Source: Morchella semilibera
Taxonomy: Eukaryota > Ascomycota > Pezizomycetes > Pezizales > Morchellaceae
Length of the DNA stretch: 64,000 nt
NCBI GenBank assembly: GCA_009192285.1
Contig: WBVU01000005.1
Span: 2,312,731-2,376,730, forward strand
Reading direction: 5' to 3'
Positions 22,998 through 35,881 of the stretch are shown here, piece after piece. Under the pieces are notes generated by a model. The model had not been told where the DNA came from and searched no databases. It saw nothing but the letters and a program-made list of their open reading frames with translations. The position numbers and the translations under genes are program-made. Each line of letters opens with the position of its first letter. Positions within the stretch are counted from its first letter, which is position 1.

Positions 22998-25019
22998 ATG
23001 GCGCACACCTACTCCGCCGCGCCCACTCGCGACTCCCTCGAGCTCGCCTCCCTCGCCTCATCCTCCCCCGGCGGCAGCTCCCCTCGCTCTTCCACCTCCT
23101 CCCACTCCGGCATCGCCTCCTCCCGTCGCCTCTCCCTCGACTCCTCCGATGCTGAACCTGGCCGCCCCCGAAACTTCCGCACCTACAGTGTCTCCTCCGC
23201 CTTCGACTTCAACGCGCACCTCGTCCCGCTGACCACATCCTCCGACGCGCGCTACACCCACACTGGCAGCGGTGCTGCCGGCGCTGCCCTCGGAACCCTA
23301 GAGAAGCAAAAAACACTCTCGTATCTGAACGGCCTCTCCCTCCTCATTGGGCTTCAGATAGGATCTGGAATCTTCTCGTCGCCAAGCCAGGTCAACAACC
23401 ACGTGCCGTCGCCCGGTGTCTCACTGATTGTGTGGGCTGTCGCCGGGATCCTCGCCTGGACCGGCGCGGCCAGCTACGCGGAGCTCGGCGGTGCGATCCC
23501 ACTAAACGGCGGGAGTGGCGTGTACTTGAGGCACTGCTTCGGCGAGCTCGCGGGCTTCCTGTTCAGCTGGACGGCGGTCATCGTGATGAAGCCTGGGAGC
23601 GCGGCCATCATCGCCATTATCTCCGGAGAGTACTTCAACAGCGTCCTCTTTGGGCTTCTACCGGGCGACGGGGAGCCGTCGGAGCTCGCGAATAAGGTTA
23701 CGGCCGCGCTACTACTATTCCTCGTCACGGGGCTCAATATGCTCTCGACGCGGCTGACGACGCGCATCTCGGACTCGCTGCTGTTCCTCAAGGTCGGGAG
23801 TCTACTAGCAATCACGGTGATTGGGATTGTGGTGGCGGCGACGGGCTTGAATGGTGACGGGAAGGGGGCGAGTAGGGAGTGGAAGGAGATGGGGTGGTTT
23901 GAGAGCCGCGAGGGTGGAGTCTCTGGCAGGGAGGGCGGGAATGGTACCGCGGTGGGCGGGCTGGGGGAGTATGCCATTGCGCTCTATGCAGGCTTGTGGG
24001 CATTCGACGGGTGGGATAATGTGAGTTTTTTCGATCTTGATCCCGGGCAGGAAAGAAAAAAAAGGTGTGGGAATTATGATTAACAGTGTCAATGATTGTA
24101 GGTCAACTTTGTCACCGGCGAAATGAAAAACCCCTCGCGTGACCTCCCGCGTGTGATCCATAGCGCAATGCCCATTGTTATCGTCTCCTACCTCCTTGCG
24201 AACATCTCATACTACCTCGTTCTCCCCGGCTCGACCATCGGGCAGTCAAACACCATCGCCGTCGTATGTCCCCCCCCCCCCCTTCCCTGGGCTCCTCCTT
24301 AATGCCACCCCACTAACCACCCCCAGGCCTTCGGAACCAAAGTCTTTGGCCACATTGGCGGCCTCGTCTTCGCCCTCGCCGTCTCTCTCTCCTGCTTCGG
24401 CGCCCTCAACGCCACTACCTTCACCTCCGGCCGCCTCATCTACGCCGCTGGCAAAGAGGGCTACCTCCCCTCCCTCTTCGGCACCCTCGGCCTGTACTCC
24501 ACACACTCAGACCCCCCGCGCCCCACCCGCGTCCCCAGTACTTCCACCCCAACCCTCTGGACCCGTACCCTCTCGCGCCTCCCCTTCCGCCGTGCGCGCT
24601 CCCACTCCTCCTCCTCAATCAACACCTACCACGCAGCGCACCCGCCGTGGAGCAAAACGCCCATCTACGCCATGCTGCTCAACGCAACCATCACATGCGT
24701 CTACATCATCCTCGGCGAGTTCGGCACGCTGCTAACCTTCTACGGCGTCGCCGGCTTCACATTCTACTTCATGACGGTGCTGGGGCTCGTGGTGCTGCGC
24801 GTCAAGGAGCCCGATCTCGAGCGCAGCTACCGCACGTGGATCACCACGCCCATCATCTTTTGCTGCGTGAGCCTGTTTCTGGTCACGCGCAGCGTGTTTG
24901 GCAGTCCGGGGCAGACGGCAGTGGTGGTGGCGTTTGTGGCCGCGGGCGTCCCCGTGTATTGGTGGAGGGTGGGGGGGTGGCCGTGGGCGGAGGGTAGGTG
25001 GAGGTGGAGACGAGGGTAG
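22998..25019 (+). CDS. LAT-type amino-acid permease, three exons
   Basis: An integral membrane amino-acid transporter of the APC superfamily, close to fungal methionine permeases (MUP1/MUP3 type) and animal b(0,+)/LAT light chains. Exons 22998-24020, 24102-24263 and 24327-25019 join in frame to 625 residues. After a Ser-rich cytoplasmic N-terminus of about 110 residues comes the first helix motif (GLSLLIGLQIGSGIFSSPSQ); then SYAELGGAIPLNGGSGVYL, WAFDGWDN across intron 1, VNFVTGEMKNPSRDLPRVI, FGALNATTFTSGRLIYAAGK, and later FGTLLTFYGVAGFTFYFM. About 12 hydrophobic segments can be counted. A Ser/Thr/Pro-rich cytoplasmic loop of about 60 residues after the YAAGKEGYLPSLF region is longer than usual. 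Substrate cannot be fixed; neutral amino acids or methionine are likely. Intron 2 starts GTATGT followed by a long C run. Confidence 0.88.
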
Positions 25020-26923
25020 TGGCTTTTCTGGGGTTTTTTTTTTTTTTTTTGTTCTGCCGGCTGTGCACTGGGGGAGGTGACGGTCAATGTGTGGCTGGTA
25101 GGCAGCTTGTCATGATAAATGTAGTAGTAGTAGTAGAAACAGGAAACGAGAGACGAATAGGTAGTAGCTAGTAGAGATAATGATAGACTCCTTTTTTTTT
25201 TTTTGGATGGGTCATGTAGTGATTATGGATCATGGGGCGTCACTCGGTGTTTTTTGGGTGTGTGCGGGCCGAGTAGCGTATGATGTATACATGTAGCTAG
25301 TTATGGGTGTCTTCTAGCTGTTTGTGTGTGTCAATTGAAATTACATGTACATGTACTTATTGTATGTAAAGTAGGAAGGGTACGTACAGAAATACCAAAC
25401 TCACAGCCTGTTATTTTCCTAGCTACCCATACCTACATGTATGTAGTACCTTAAACGTTAGACAGCCACTAGTAGCTACTGTATCATACCATATCATATC
25501 ACCTGGGGGATTTGTTACTCCTGCCCCACCGATCCTGGCCGGGCTGCGAGGGTGGCTTTAACTCGATGGCTTTATGCGTGACGCCAAGACCTACATGGCG
25601 TGGCGGCTTATTTAAACAGTGGTCACGCCGCCACGGTGTTGAGCGTAGTTATGTACGAACTGTAGATAGATATGGGCCTCCGCTTCTACGATAGATAAGG
25701 TGATTTGTCGATCTGGCTTGGGGGGGGGAGGATTTTGATATCCTCCTACCTGCTTCGGGCGAGGATTGACAGGCTTTTTTTTTTTTGGCAGAGGTGGAGA
25801 GCCCAGGCTGGGATCGTGGTTCTAGGAATTGGTTCGGATCTCGGCGCCAGTACCTACTTCATACCACACACAATAGAGCAGGACAGCGTATACGTACTAT
25901 GAAGAAAGGATGTAATATATACTCTGGGTTTTTGGCCTTTATTCGTGACACGCTCCGTTCGTCTGGCCTCAGCACTTTAATTTTCGTTCAATGTTGCGGG
26001 CTGTTTCGGCGGATTTCGGTGCTTGTGTTGTTAAGTTAGCACATATTGCAGGGTGATGACATGTAATTGTGTGACCGGTGGTTTATGGATACGTATTGGG
26101 GAAGTAAATATCAAATTTTGAGCTCTTGGCGGGCTATCCACGCCAAGAACAAGTCGCCAAGAACTAAAGTGTTTAGGGCCCGGCACGGGTTATATCGATG
26201 GATTGTTCCAAAGTGCCGATTATCAGTGAGTGGGTGAAATAAGGATAATCTCATATCAGTACACCGCAATGCTGCGATTGTCACAGCTAAGAAGCTCAGT
26301 GTCGTTCAAGAGGAGAAGAAAGAGAGCTAATTATTTCCTTGGCAGATTATTTGAAGTTAGAGAATATAGGTTATTCATTCCCCCGAACACCTCTGCTTAT
26401 TACAATAACCCAGAACTCTATAATCACGATTATCAGACTGTCCGAACGGGCCCTTAGACTCGGAAGTTGTTGGCCAATACGCTCTAATGGTAAGAAAACT
26501 GGGCTTGTTTTTAGAAAGCGGACACAAGCTACATGTATATTTATCAGATATAAACAGCGCAAATTGTTCTGTCACCACCCGGACGTTCTTATTTAGGTTT
26601 CAGATTGTAATTCAGCCTCTAGAGAGTCGAGTATTGGAAACCCCAGCTTGAGCGCAGTGGAAACCTGTGCTTACAACAATCGGATTGTCGGTGTGTTAAA
26701 ACGAAAGCCACACGACCCCACACTAGCTTTTGATACCGATAGATAAACGCACAACCCTTGCTGCCTGGCCCCCTTTCAATTCTGTGCCTAGTGCACCGTG
26801 CACCCAAGGCTCCCCCAGAAATACGCCGTCTGTACTTCTGAGAACCGGTTCATGGTTGTCACGACGGAGGTAGCCCCTCAAAAGTTGGCAGCATTTAATC
26901 ACCAGTGAAAAAGATAGAGTATT
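25020..26923. other. Intergenic DNA
   Basis: No gene recognised. T tracts near 25037 and 25194 and a GTA triplet run near 25124 are probably 3' flank of the permease. Four TACATGTA copies cluster at 25288-25441, with one more at 26530. TCTTGGCG and CGCCAAGA form a small perfect inverted repeat at about 26123-26147. Confidence 0.5.
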
Positions 26924-28543
26924 ATGGCATCCTTCGCCGCAGTACAAATTAGGGGATCCCAGAAAGATGTTCTTAAGCTTACAATCGACGGGTATATGTT
27001 GAAGACAGAGGCCCACAATGACCACGTGGTACATACATCCATAGACGGCACAAAATCAACCTGGAAAAAGAAAAAGGTAATTGGCGAGGGGGGGTTTGGG
27101 AAAGTCTGGCTTCAGGAGGAGGAAGAAACTGGAGTGCTGAGGGCTGTCAAGATTCTACACTGGTGGAAGGACGCATGGCAGTCGCGCGGGCTACATACAA
27201 AATTTAGTCAAGTTGCAATACAAACCTGTGAGTGAAGGAATACTCCAATAGGTTAGCTAGACGTTAAAACATTCAAGACTAACCGGCCACCATGCGATGG
27301 CACAGAGCACACACCTCTTCACCGAGTTCTTTGGTTGGTATAAAAATGGGGAGAACCTATTTATCGCAATGGAGTATATCAAGCTTGGGGATTTGTGCAA
27401 GTAGATTACCGATAGAAGGCGGGCGCGGGTGCCAATATTTGAGACCAAGGAGATCACCAGACAGATCCTGGAGGGACTTGTCTGGAAGGATTTATCACCG
27501 CGACTTAGAGCCACAGGTAAAGAGAATTCCTATCAGTTTCCGTGGGTTTCAAGGCTTTACATTGCTCACAAAGGAGCTATCCTCTAGAACATCCTTATGG
27601 CTTGCCATGACCCAATTTGGGTCAAGATTGCTGATTTTGGAGGATCGAAACATGCACACTCCAACACTGCTGTACGGACCCGATTTGGTACAGCTCCTAT
27701 ATGCCCCCCGAAGTATTGTTCGCGTCATCTCCGGGTGATGTTGTTCCTCATGCTCTGGATATATGGGCGCTGGGTGTTTTATTACACGTGCTCTTGACTT
27801 CTGAAATCCCTTTTAGAGCTGTACACCAACTCTGTCAAGACACAGCCTCAGGCGTCATTATCGATGACCATGAGTCACACCTGAATGGGCAGTGTACTGA
27901 CACGACGGCTGTTTTTAACTATTTCAATGATAAAATCAAATTCCCGGCAGGTGCCTTGCAGAAATCGCAAGTGGACGAGGAAGGGATAGAATTTCTGAAG
28001 GGACTTATGCTTTCAAGTCCGAGAGGTCGACCCACCGCAAGTAAGGTATTAGAAGACCGGTGGTTGGAAGGATACACATCTCGTTGGGTTGAGGATATGA
28101 GCAAGGAGTTTTTGGAGCTTGGAGTAAACCTAGTTCTGGGAGGAAAGAATAGGATATTCATAAGACAACTTAGGAAAGTAGATATCACCAGGTTTTTCCC
28201 GAATGATATAAGAGAATCGGCCTCTTCTATACTTACGAAGGCCGCAATGAAGGGCTATGAGCTGGCCACTAATAAGCTCCTTGAGTTGCAATCGATTGAT
28301 TATAATACGAGGGAACACTCTTTACGGGAAGCGATAAGAAGTGGGAGACGCGAGACGGTCCGGATACTGATAAAAAACCTGTTTGATATTGGGACTTGGG
28401 GAGACGGGGCGAAGTTTGTGACTGCGATGCGATCGACCGAGGAAATATCGTCAGACGCTGGTACGAATTATGGCAATTCCGTGATACTGTGTCTTGGTGG
28501 CCACATGTATCGGGGTTTCGAGATCGATGACTTCACAAATTAA
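26924..28543 (+). pseudogene. Broken Ser/Thr protein kinase gene with C-terminal repeat region
   Basis: The kinase signature is clear but scattered over three frames. The P-loop IGEGGFGKVWLQEEEETGVL is followed by RAVKILHWW (VAIK-type lysine); then TEFFGWYKNGENLFIAMEYI; a catalytic loop HRDLEPQ in another frame; NILMACHDPIWVKIADFGGS; and the activation-loop end GTAP in one frame, with YMPPEV and the C-lobe (DIWALGVLLHVLLTSEIPFR, RGRPTASKVLEDRWL) in the next. Lesions seen: an in-frame TAG at 27402 after GDLCK, a +1 shift between EGL and YHRDL near 27480, and a one-base loss near 27692. An intron of about 65 bases probably separates HRDLEPQ from NIL. After the kinase comes an alpha-helical, ankyrin-like region ending at 28543. 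The catalytic motifs themselves survive, so inactivation looks fairly recent. Unknown introns could excuse one lesion but not all. Confidence 0.75.
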
Positions 28544-29463
28544 ACGTAGTGCATACGGGGGTTGTAGTTCCATTGGTGCAAAAGTTGGAGACATTTTGCG
28601 GAGAGACGATAAGTGAAATATTTCCGGAACCGAAAAGGATGCCAACCTAGTCATCCAGCGGTCAGCCCCGATTCCCAGTGATCGGGCGGTAGTTTGGATA
28701 CGGAACAATTTGGCTGACGCGGTGTAGTCTGCAGGTTTTATTGGGAATGTAATGTCTATATATGGCCGGAGCTGGAGTTTGCGTGTTTCCAAGCCCTTTT
28801 GCGTGTCGATCGGGGCTTTCTTTTTAGTTGAATGGAGCACAGTGTTTATCCGTACGCGTCAGAAGATACATGAGTAAGGATATGAGGACTAACGGGGATA
28901 TCAGATAAATATCAGAGGAGCGAATGCACGTTGGCGATCATCCCCCTTCCATTAACATTTCGCCCCGTCGTTTCACTAGCTGGTGGTTTATTTCACTCTA
29001 GTGGCCTTGTAGATGAACCGTGTAAAATTCGGTAAATGCATCATCTCTACCGTCTGGTGGGGGAGTCCTGAGCTAACTGGGCTCCCCACATCAAACGGTT
29101 CCCGCAAACCTTCTTACGGGTAAACGAATCAGATATATCGCATACATACTTGCATGTATCTAGGACATTAGACTACCCTACATACACTTTTATATATACA
29201 CAACATGTAGGAACCTAACCTGACCAGAAAAAAACATTAAGGAGTTGGGCTCAGCTACTTATCCCACGTAGCTAGAGTCTGACCATTGTGTTAACGGCCC
29301 TGCTATGACATTCCCGCGCTACTCAACCTATTATCATGGACATTAGATAATGCAAGTATCACAGATCATCACTCGTTCTCGATCAGTTTAAAAATTGTTA
29401 TTTATTTATTTATACTTCATAGAGTACAGAGCTTAAAATTGTTCAAAAGATACATATCCTCCC

Positions 29464-29634
29464 TGTAATAATTGTGGCCATAGCAAGGTCTAGACCACTA
29501 TTATATCATGTCATTACCGCCTCCTTTCCGGGGCAACTACTGCTATATATAAAAGGGCAGCTAAATTCCCCCCTGTATCAGAAGGAGATTGACTGATTGA
29601 TAACGCATGAATAAACCAGACTTATTACTCTACA
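29464..29634 (+). repeat. Solo LTR-like relic, about 171 bp
   Basis: It begins TGTAATAATTGTGGC and ends ACTCTACA (TG...CA), has a TATATAAAAG promoter-like box in the middle and a polyadenylation-like GAATAAAC near the end, the usual parts of a short LTR. A diverged copy lies at about 59480-59615. The upstream flank of both copies shares a further 60-90 bases beginning near ATCAC...TCACTCG. No 5-base target duplication is visible and no coding part is attached. It looks old and degraded. The Ty3/Gypsy or TRIM type cannot be decided. Confidence 0.45.
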
Positions 29635-32488
29635 TGTAGCTAACCAAGGGCACTTAGTAGTAGTGAAGGGCCATATTTTAGTATATAGGCACACATCTAA
29701 CACCTCGGAACGAGAAAGCCAGCCAGATCCAGACACAAGCAGCTCAGAAACAACCAACCCACAACCAGCCTTTCCACAACGCCAAAACTATAACCCTCAC
29801 ACTGTCTCCCAGGGAATAATACACCATGTAGAGCTCTCAACTCCACCACATTACATGCATCCCCACCGAAAACCGCACACTCACAATATACCGAGACCAC
29901 CTAGCTAAGCACAACACCTTGATGGGCAGACACCAGCTTCCAAGACCCCCCCCCCCCCCAGAACCCCGCAGCCCGCAGCCCGCTCCCCGGCCAACTAACT
30001 TGCAACAGATGCTGACATGACGCCCGTGCGCCACCTCGCCCCCCCTCCTTAACCACCACCGCCGCCACAACTACTGCGCGCCGCTAGCCTCTAAGCACCT
30101 GGCTGCAGAAAGTAACCCGGGCATTGCCTACACCGGCGGGCCGCTGCTCTTGTATCGTTTTGGGCCTAGGCTTCGGGTGTATACGTTGTATGGGCCGTGT
30201 GTATATAGTGTGCTCCTTCAGCGGACGATTTCCAGAACGTGGGGGATGGATCCATATTTATGAACCTCCACCCCACCCCACCCCACCCCCCGATTCCCGC
30301 GCCGGCCTGCAAACCCCGGATCTTGAGCCATCCAGCAGAAACCAGCACAAGACCTTCTCCGGAGCCATGCCAAGCTCGGACGTGCAGCTAGACCCCAAGA
30401 TCCGACACCGTCTAACCATGCGGAGCTGATATAGTATTTAGACAACCTCAGTGTTATCCCGGACGGACCCGAGCACGTCCCTCTGCGGTTTCTTTTCTAT
30501 TCAAACCGGATTTCAGTACCCCGCAACGCCCGAGTATAATAGATGGCTTAACCGGAGCCACAAAATAACCCGCCACACCCAGCCTGCCCGGGAGTGATTG
30601 CACGCACAAACTTGGTCGAGCACACACCGCAGCAGCAGCAGCTGAGATGTGACCACCAGTATCCGATTTCCTAGCCCCAGCAGCACGGGGTCGACCAGTG
30701 CCTGGAGATGGCCAGCTGGCACCTCCGAGTTTCTAGCCGCGTCCATCTCGAGCTCCACCACCGGCCTTACACACCGCCGTAAACCCCAGACCATTCCACA
30801 GCCACTCTCTACCCACCCACCCCTATAGGACATTCCATGTCACCAACTCGATCCCCTTAGAGCACGGCAAGCACATCGTTTCCCAATTGGCCCGTCCGTA
30901 GATGACACTTATCCTCCGAAATATATCCCATCACAGTCCCTCCCTTCGGGAATTCGTTGGGTCGGTACCCGAAACTGCCCAGCGAGGGCTCCTCGCCCCC
31001 CCCCCCCTAGAGCCTCCTATAATCACACATCGACAGAGCTAAGCCGAGCCGGTATTGCTGCGTTTTGGGCTTCTAGAGCTGGGGGATAAAGGTCCATATA
31101 TATAAGATAAGGTGGCGGCATGCACAGCTAGACACCCTCGGGCAATCGCACATTATATGGTTGCAACTGGATTACGGCATCCCCGGCCTGGTGCTATCCC
31201 GACCATCTGCCGAGGGCCGAACGGGGCAGAGGCGGCCGGCCGCATATAAGTATATCCTATGACAAAGCCGAAACCCGATCTGTGATCCCCGGTCACGCGG
31301 ACCCCCGATAACCCGCAGCAGGATCTCACATGCAGTGTGTGGCGTTTTAGGACATGTAGGATAGAGTGCCCCTCGAGAGTTCATGTTTCTCTGTCTACAT
31401 TAGTACACCTAGATCTGGCTTCTGGGCACAGGCCCCACGCACACTCAGAAAAGAGCCCCTCGCGAGTGATTTACCATGATTAGGGTGCCCATTTGGCAGC
31501 CTCAGGTGACTAATCGCAACTGGAGGTCGGGCCACGATCAGACCGCTGCTCATGTAAGGTACGTATAGTATTTTATATTACCTCTACAACAGGAGGATCC
31601 CAGTGACAGGTACATGTGTGTATGTATGTATGCTTTAGTTACTACCTTCGAGAGATCCAATGGAGTATCCTATCCAGCTTCTGTATACATGTAGCCAAGG
31701 CCTATAATATAAACCCGTCAATGTCTTTGAATTCAAGCGGGCACTTACGTACCAAGCACAGTAGTAGGGTCCTCCACAGACCACCCATCGACGTACTTAC
31801 CGTACGTACCTGCCAAAAGATAAGCAGGGCACCATATAGCACCCACTCTCCAACCCAGCCAGTGCGTGTACATGTACGTAGCGGTGAATCTCCACCCCCC
31901 CGTTACTCTCGGGCTCCATTCCCCAAAAACAATCACACGATATCACTCGCGCCGCCAACTCGGTGAACATTAACCCGAGGTGTGGTGTTTCAGGATAACG
32001 GCAAGCGCCCGTCTTTTTTCTATTGCGTTGTCGTTGTCGTGTCGAGGGCTGTAGCTGTTGTTTTATTTTTGTTTTTATTTTTATTTTTTATTTTTTCCCC
32101 CTCTGCGGTTAAGGTATAGGGCCTAGATGCATACATGTACTATAGATGGATGGATGATACCTGTAGAGTAGAGTAACGTACTGTTACACGGGACGTTCCG
32201 ACGGACAGACAGCCAGTGTGGCGGTTTAATTGGGAACGATAGGGCCAGGATTACAAGTATGTAACTGATCTTCAAACGTCGTCGCTACATTCGAGTCTAA
32301 GACTCCTCACAGACCAGACAACAGTGGTACATGCTGCGCTCTCGAGTGACAACCCATGAATCCACAATACCCGCAAACGCGCGGGAGAGGTCCAGAGTCC
32401 ACATGGACCCCCTCCGCTGATTAAGTCGGCCAAAAGGGTATATTGGATATTATATCCATCCTCTCGCTCTCCCAACCCCTCCTGTGTG

Positions 32489-32502
32489 TAACCCTAACCC
32501 TA
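32489..32502 (-). repeat. Interstitial telomere-like repeat
   Basis: TAACCCTAACCCTA, two units in the opposite orientation to the other arrays. Confidence 0.7.
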
Positions 32503-32907
32503 TGAACTATGTCCAAGGCACTTGGCGGAAAAGATATATTCCGTAGAAGTAGCTGTAGGTACATCAGCATACATGTAGCTACTCTAGCTACCGACTCTGC
32601 CCCCCGCCCCCCCCTCCCCCAGGAAGCCAGAATGTAGTAGTAGTAGTAGCTGGCCATGGGGGGGGGGGGGGCGCTCGCTACTCAGCCGTTTCTCGGTTGG
32701 CCTGGAGTAGGGTAGGTGGAGAGGGTATCGACTTTCAACTACATGTACATGTAGGTCCCGGGGGGGGGATCCCCACACACACATACATACATTATATCCA
32801 TGGCCAGGGGAACGAATGAACCCGCGCCCTAGAGTAAAGGAAAGGAAAGGGGAAAAAAAAAAAAACGCAACAGAAGATTTACGACGTCGTCGACAAGCAT
32901 TCCAATC

Positions 32908-32953
32908 CATCCGTCCATCCATCCATCCACCCATCCATCCATCCATCCATCCG
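32908..32953. repeat. CATC microsatellite
   Basis: About ten CATC units with a few changed ones. The minus-strand Gly/Trp/Met/Asp-rich frame over it is a translation of the repeat. Confidence 0.85.
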
Positions 32954-35856
32954 TCGAACGGAAGGGAAGATTAAGAGCACCTCACTTCCTGTTCTGTTTT
33001 CCGGGAGCAGCACCGCCAGCTGCAACATGTATCGAGCTAGCCATAAGCCGACGGGCCATATCTTTTTCGAGGGGGATGGGATGGGGAAGAGGGGGTGTTT
33101 CCTTCCTACTTGTTCCGAAGTATCAGAGAGAGACAGAGAGCGATGCCTTATAGGGAGGTAATTTAATGTGTCTCTGCGGGCCATGGGCCGTGGGCCAGGC
33201 CAAGCATCACCGCCACATACAGAAAGAAGGGATGAAGGAAAAGGCACACGACACTTATTACTGGAGCGTGAGTATCGTATATATATAAGAGCTATCTATT
33301 ATGGTGATGATGCACAGACAGACAGCTGCCTGCTTTAGCGGACCCCAACTTTGATCCTAGTAAATGCTCACCGCACAGGCACGGCGTGGTACAAACACAT
33401 ACTGTAGTTAGCCATAGGGTGGCCAGCACCCAGAGAAAATGGGGGAGGAAGAATTTGAGGAAGCTGGCCATGGTTCATGGTCCATGGATGATTGCAAGGT
33501 GGTTGATATGCGGAGTGTGGAGTAGAACTAGGTACACCACTAGATAGTAGCGAAATACGAACGCATACCTACGGGGTGCATAAAAAAAAGCTACATGACC
33601 GGTATATGCAGCAAACTCAAATAGAACGTCCAGTTATCACCCCCACCCCTCACCCCCTCGTCGTCGTTGTCGTGGGAAATAAATCACGCATTTTCTTTTT
33701 TGAAACAAACGAGTACCAAGAGGAGAGGAGAGCGCCGGAGCGCGCGCGGGTCAATCAACTGGCCAACGTGGGTATAATGTACAGTCTATATGTACAATTT
33801 TGTAGAGAGAAGCTCGTTTTGCATCGATAACGGTTAGTTTGTTTTAATTTCAATAAGCTGTCCATCTCAACGATCGCAAGGTTCACGATAACGATTCAGT
33901 ACATATGGAGAGAGATATGAGCGAGCAGACCCTCCCCCCTTCATCGGTGCGTGTATTTGGCGCCTTATATAAACAAGCGGGCCGGTATCTAAAGCTTAGG
34001 TATGTATGTATCTGATCTAGGTAAAAGCAGAGCCTGTACGTTGACGAGAAGAGGGAAGGATGTTCACACTCCCAGTAACTGTCACTTAATCGAAACAATT
34101 GATCCATGCGGAAGAAGTCGGACGTAGCTGATTTAACCCTTGGTGCGCGCAGGATGATATACCTCAGGGGTTCAAGTGATGCTGGCCTACATACACGGCT
34201 ACAGGAGTGTGTGTGTCCATTGAGTTACTGTATGTCTGTCCATATGTGCAGTATTCTACAAAAAGTGTTTTTCTTGGCCGATCAAGCGAGAAACTTGAAA
34301 CCTGGTTTACAATCGTGGTCAAAAGTAGCTTTGGGGATTCTTATTCGATAGAGTGCTGCACGAGGTAACATAATCTAACCGGACTCTCGTGTTATTTGCT
34401 ACCGAGTGGTTAAAAAGGTTTGCGTTTCACCATCTCATCCAAGGGATTGCTTCATTCTTCTCTCTTTTGTCTCGTTCGCGATGGAGCTCAAAGGTTTTTT
34501 TTTTTTTTTTTTTTTTTTGGGCTCGAGTTCTAACAGTTGCTTCGTGTAACAGGCAAGCTAGCAAGGTAGTTGCCAAGACTGCCTTAGTTTCCCCTCATAA
34601 GGAAGGTTTCATAATTTCTAGCTAGTAGTGATGATGATCCCGGGAGAGTCTTTAAGCGGGTCAGTGAAGCGGATTACGATTCGGATTATTCATGATTACC
34701 ACCCCGGCTCTCGCAGGCGGTGGGTGAGCAATTGGGGGTATCTTATTGGGGAGTCCGCACAATCGGAGAAATCGGGCGGTGATGGTGGGGAGTGCCGAAG
34801 TTTAGCAGACATCCGGCCTTTTGTCCGTTCGACCGTAGCCGGGCAAATGGCGGGTGGCATTTAATGCTGCTGCTGTGCGACTCGTGAGACTTGAAATGAC
34901 TGGTTTTGAAGGTGAAGAGGACTGAAGAACTGAAGGATGAAGGTGGTAGGTACAGATACCTAAGAATACCTACTGGTATAGTTATTACCTTGTTTGTTTG
35001 TTTATTTGTTACTGGGTGTTTTATATTCTATTTATTCACTGAGCATTGTTATCATCCAGGTCCCTGTTTAATATTCTGGTGATGCTGTGCTGTTGCTTGT
35101 TGAGGCTGATGGGTAGTGCCGGATCAATCGGTGCACTGGTACATGGTTGTTACTACTAGGTTCTCAACCCCCCCCCCCCGAGATCTTTGGTCACGAGAGA
35201 GAGAAAAAGAGCCTTTTTATTTCCGCCATTGATCTGACTTACCAAACGCACTACCACGTACCCACGTCCAGGCCTCTCCGGCCTCCCAACATTTCCTTCC
35301 AAGACCTCACGATGATTGGGAACCTGTGCTAATTACCACTGCCCCCCTAGTCATTTATCCACTTATATATCCATTTTTTTTTTCACGAGCGTTTTGATTT
35401 GGGGGGGCTTGCAGTTTGCCAACTTGGCACTCTCGGTAAAGCGAGTCATTCGAAGTCATTAGAAGCGATTTAAGTTGCCCCTTTGAAGTTTTTGCGGGGC
35501 GGAAACGCAGGCCAAGCAAGGAGAGAGGAGGGCACGCGATCCGTCCTGTCTTGTCTCTTCTTTCTTTTCCTTTCTCTAAACCCGATGATGGATGAGATGA
35601 AAGAGAGGCTTTCTGCAAATCACATGCGTGCGACCAAGACTGGACCTCTCTGCCAAATAAATCCACCTACTTCATTATTACCCTCATGGCATCCGTCCAT
35701 CCACATCGATGTCCCATATAACAGGACCCCTGCTTTCACATACTTGCCCTGTATACCTGGAAAAAGTTATGTAGGTATATGTGAAGTAGACGTACGCACC
35801 GCTCAGTAAGCTGAGTTCTAGGTCGGGTCATTGCGGTGGGATAACCTATTGTGGAT

Positions 35857-35881
35857 ACCTACTTACCTGGTGTAAGTAGGT
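35857..35881. repeat. Perfect 10-base hairpin
   Basis: ACCTACTTAC and GTAAGTAGGT are exact reverse complements separated by five bases. It stands in gene-free DNA about 0.8 kb upstream of the zinc-cluster regulator. It could be a dimeric protein-binding site or part of a small inverted-repeat element; no role can be assigned. Confidence 0.6.

Noticed and set aside
30100-31250. Two GC-rich stretches (about 30119 and 31046) that looked like a duplicated segment
   Set aside because: Only short words match by eye (GTTTTGGGC, GGGGGAT, CCATAT); too weak to call a repeat without alignment.
34628-34864. 78-codon plus-strand frame beginning MMMIPGESL
   Set aside because: No family resemblance and no splice partners in an otherwise gene-free stretch.
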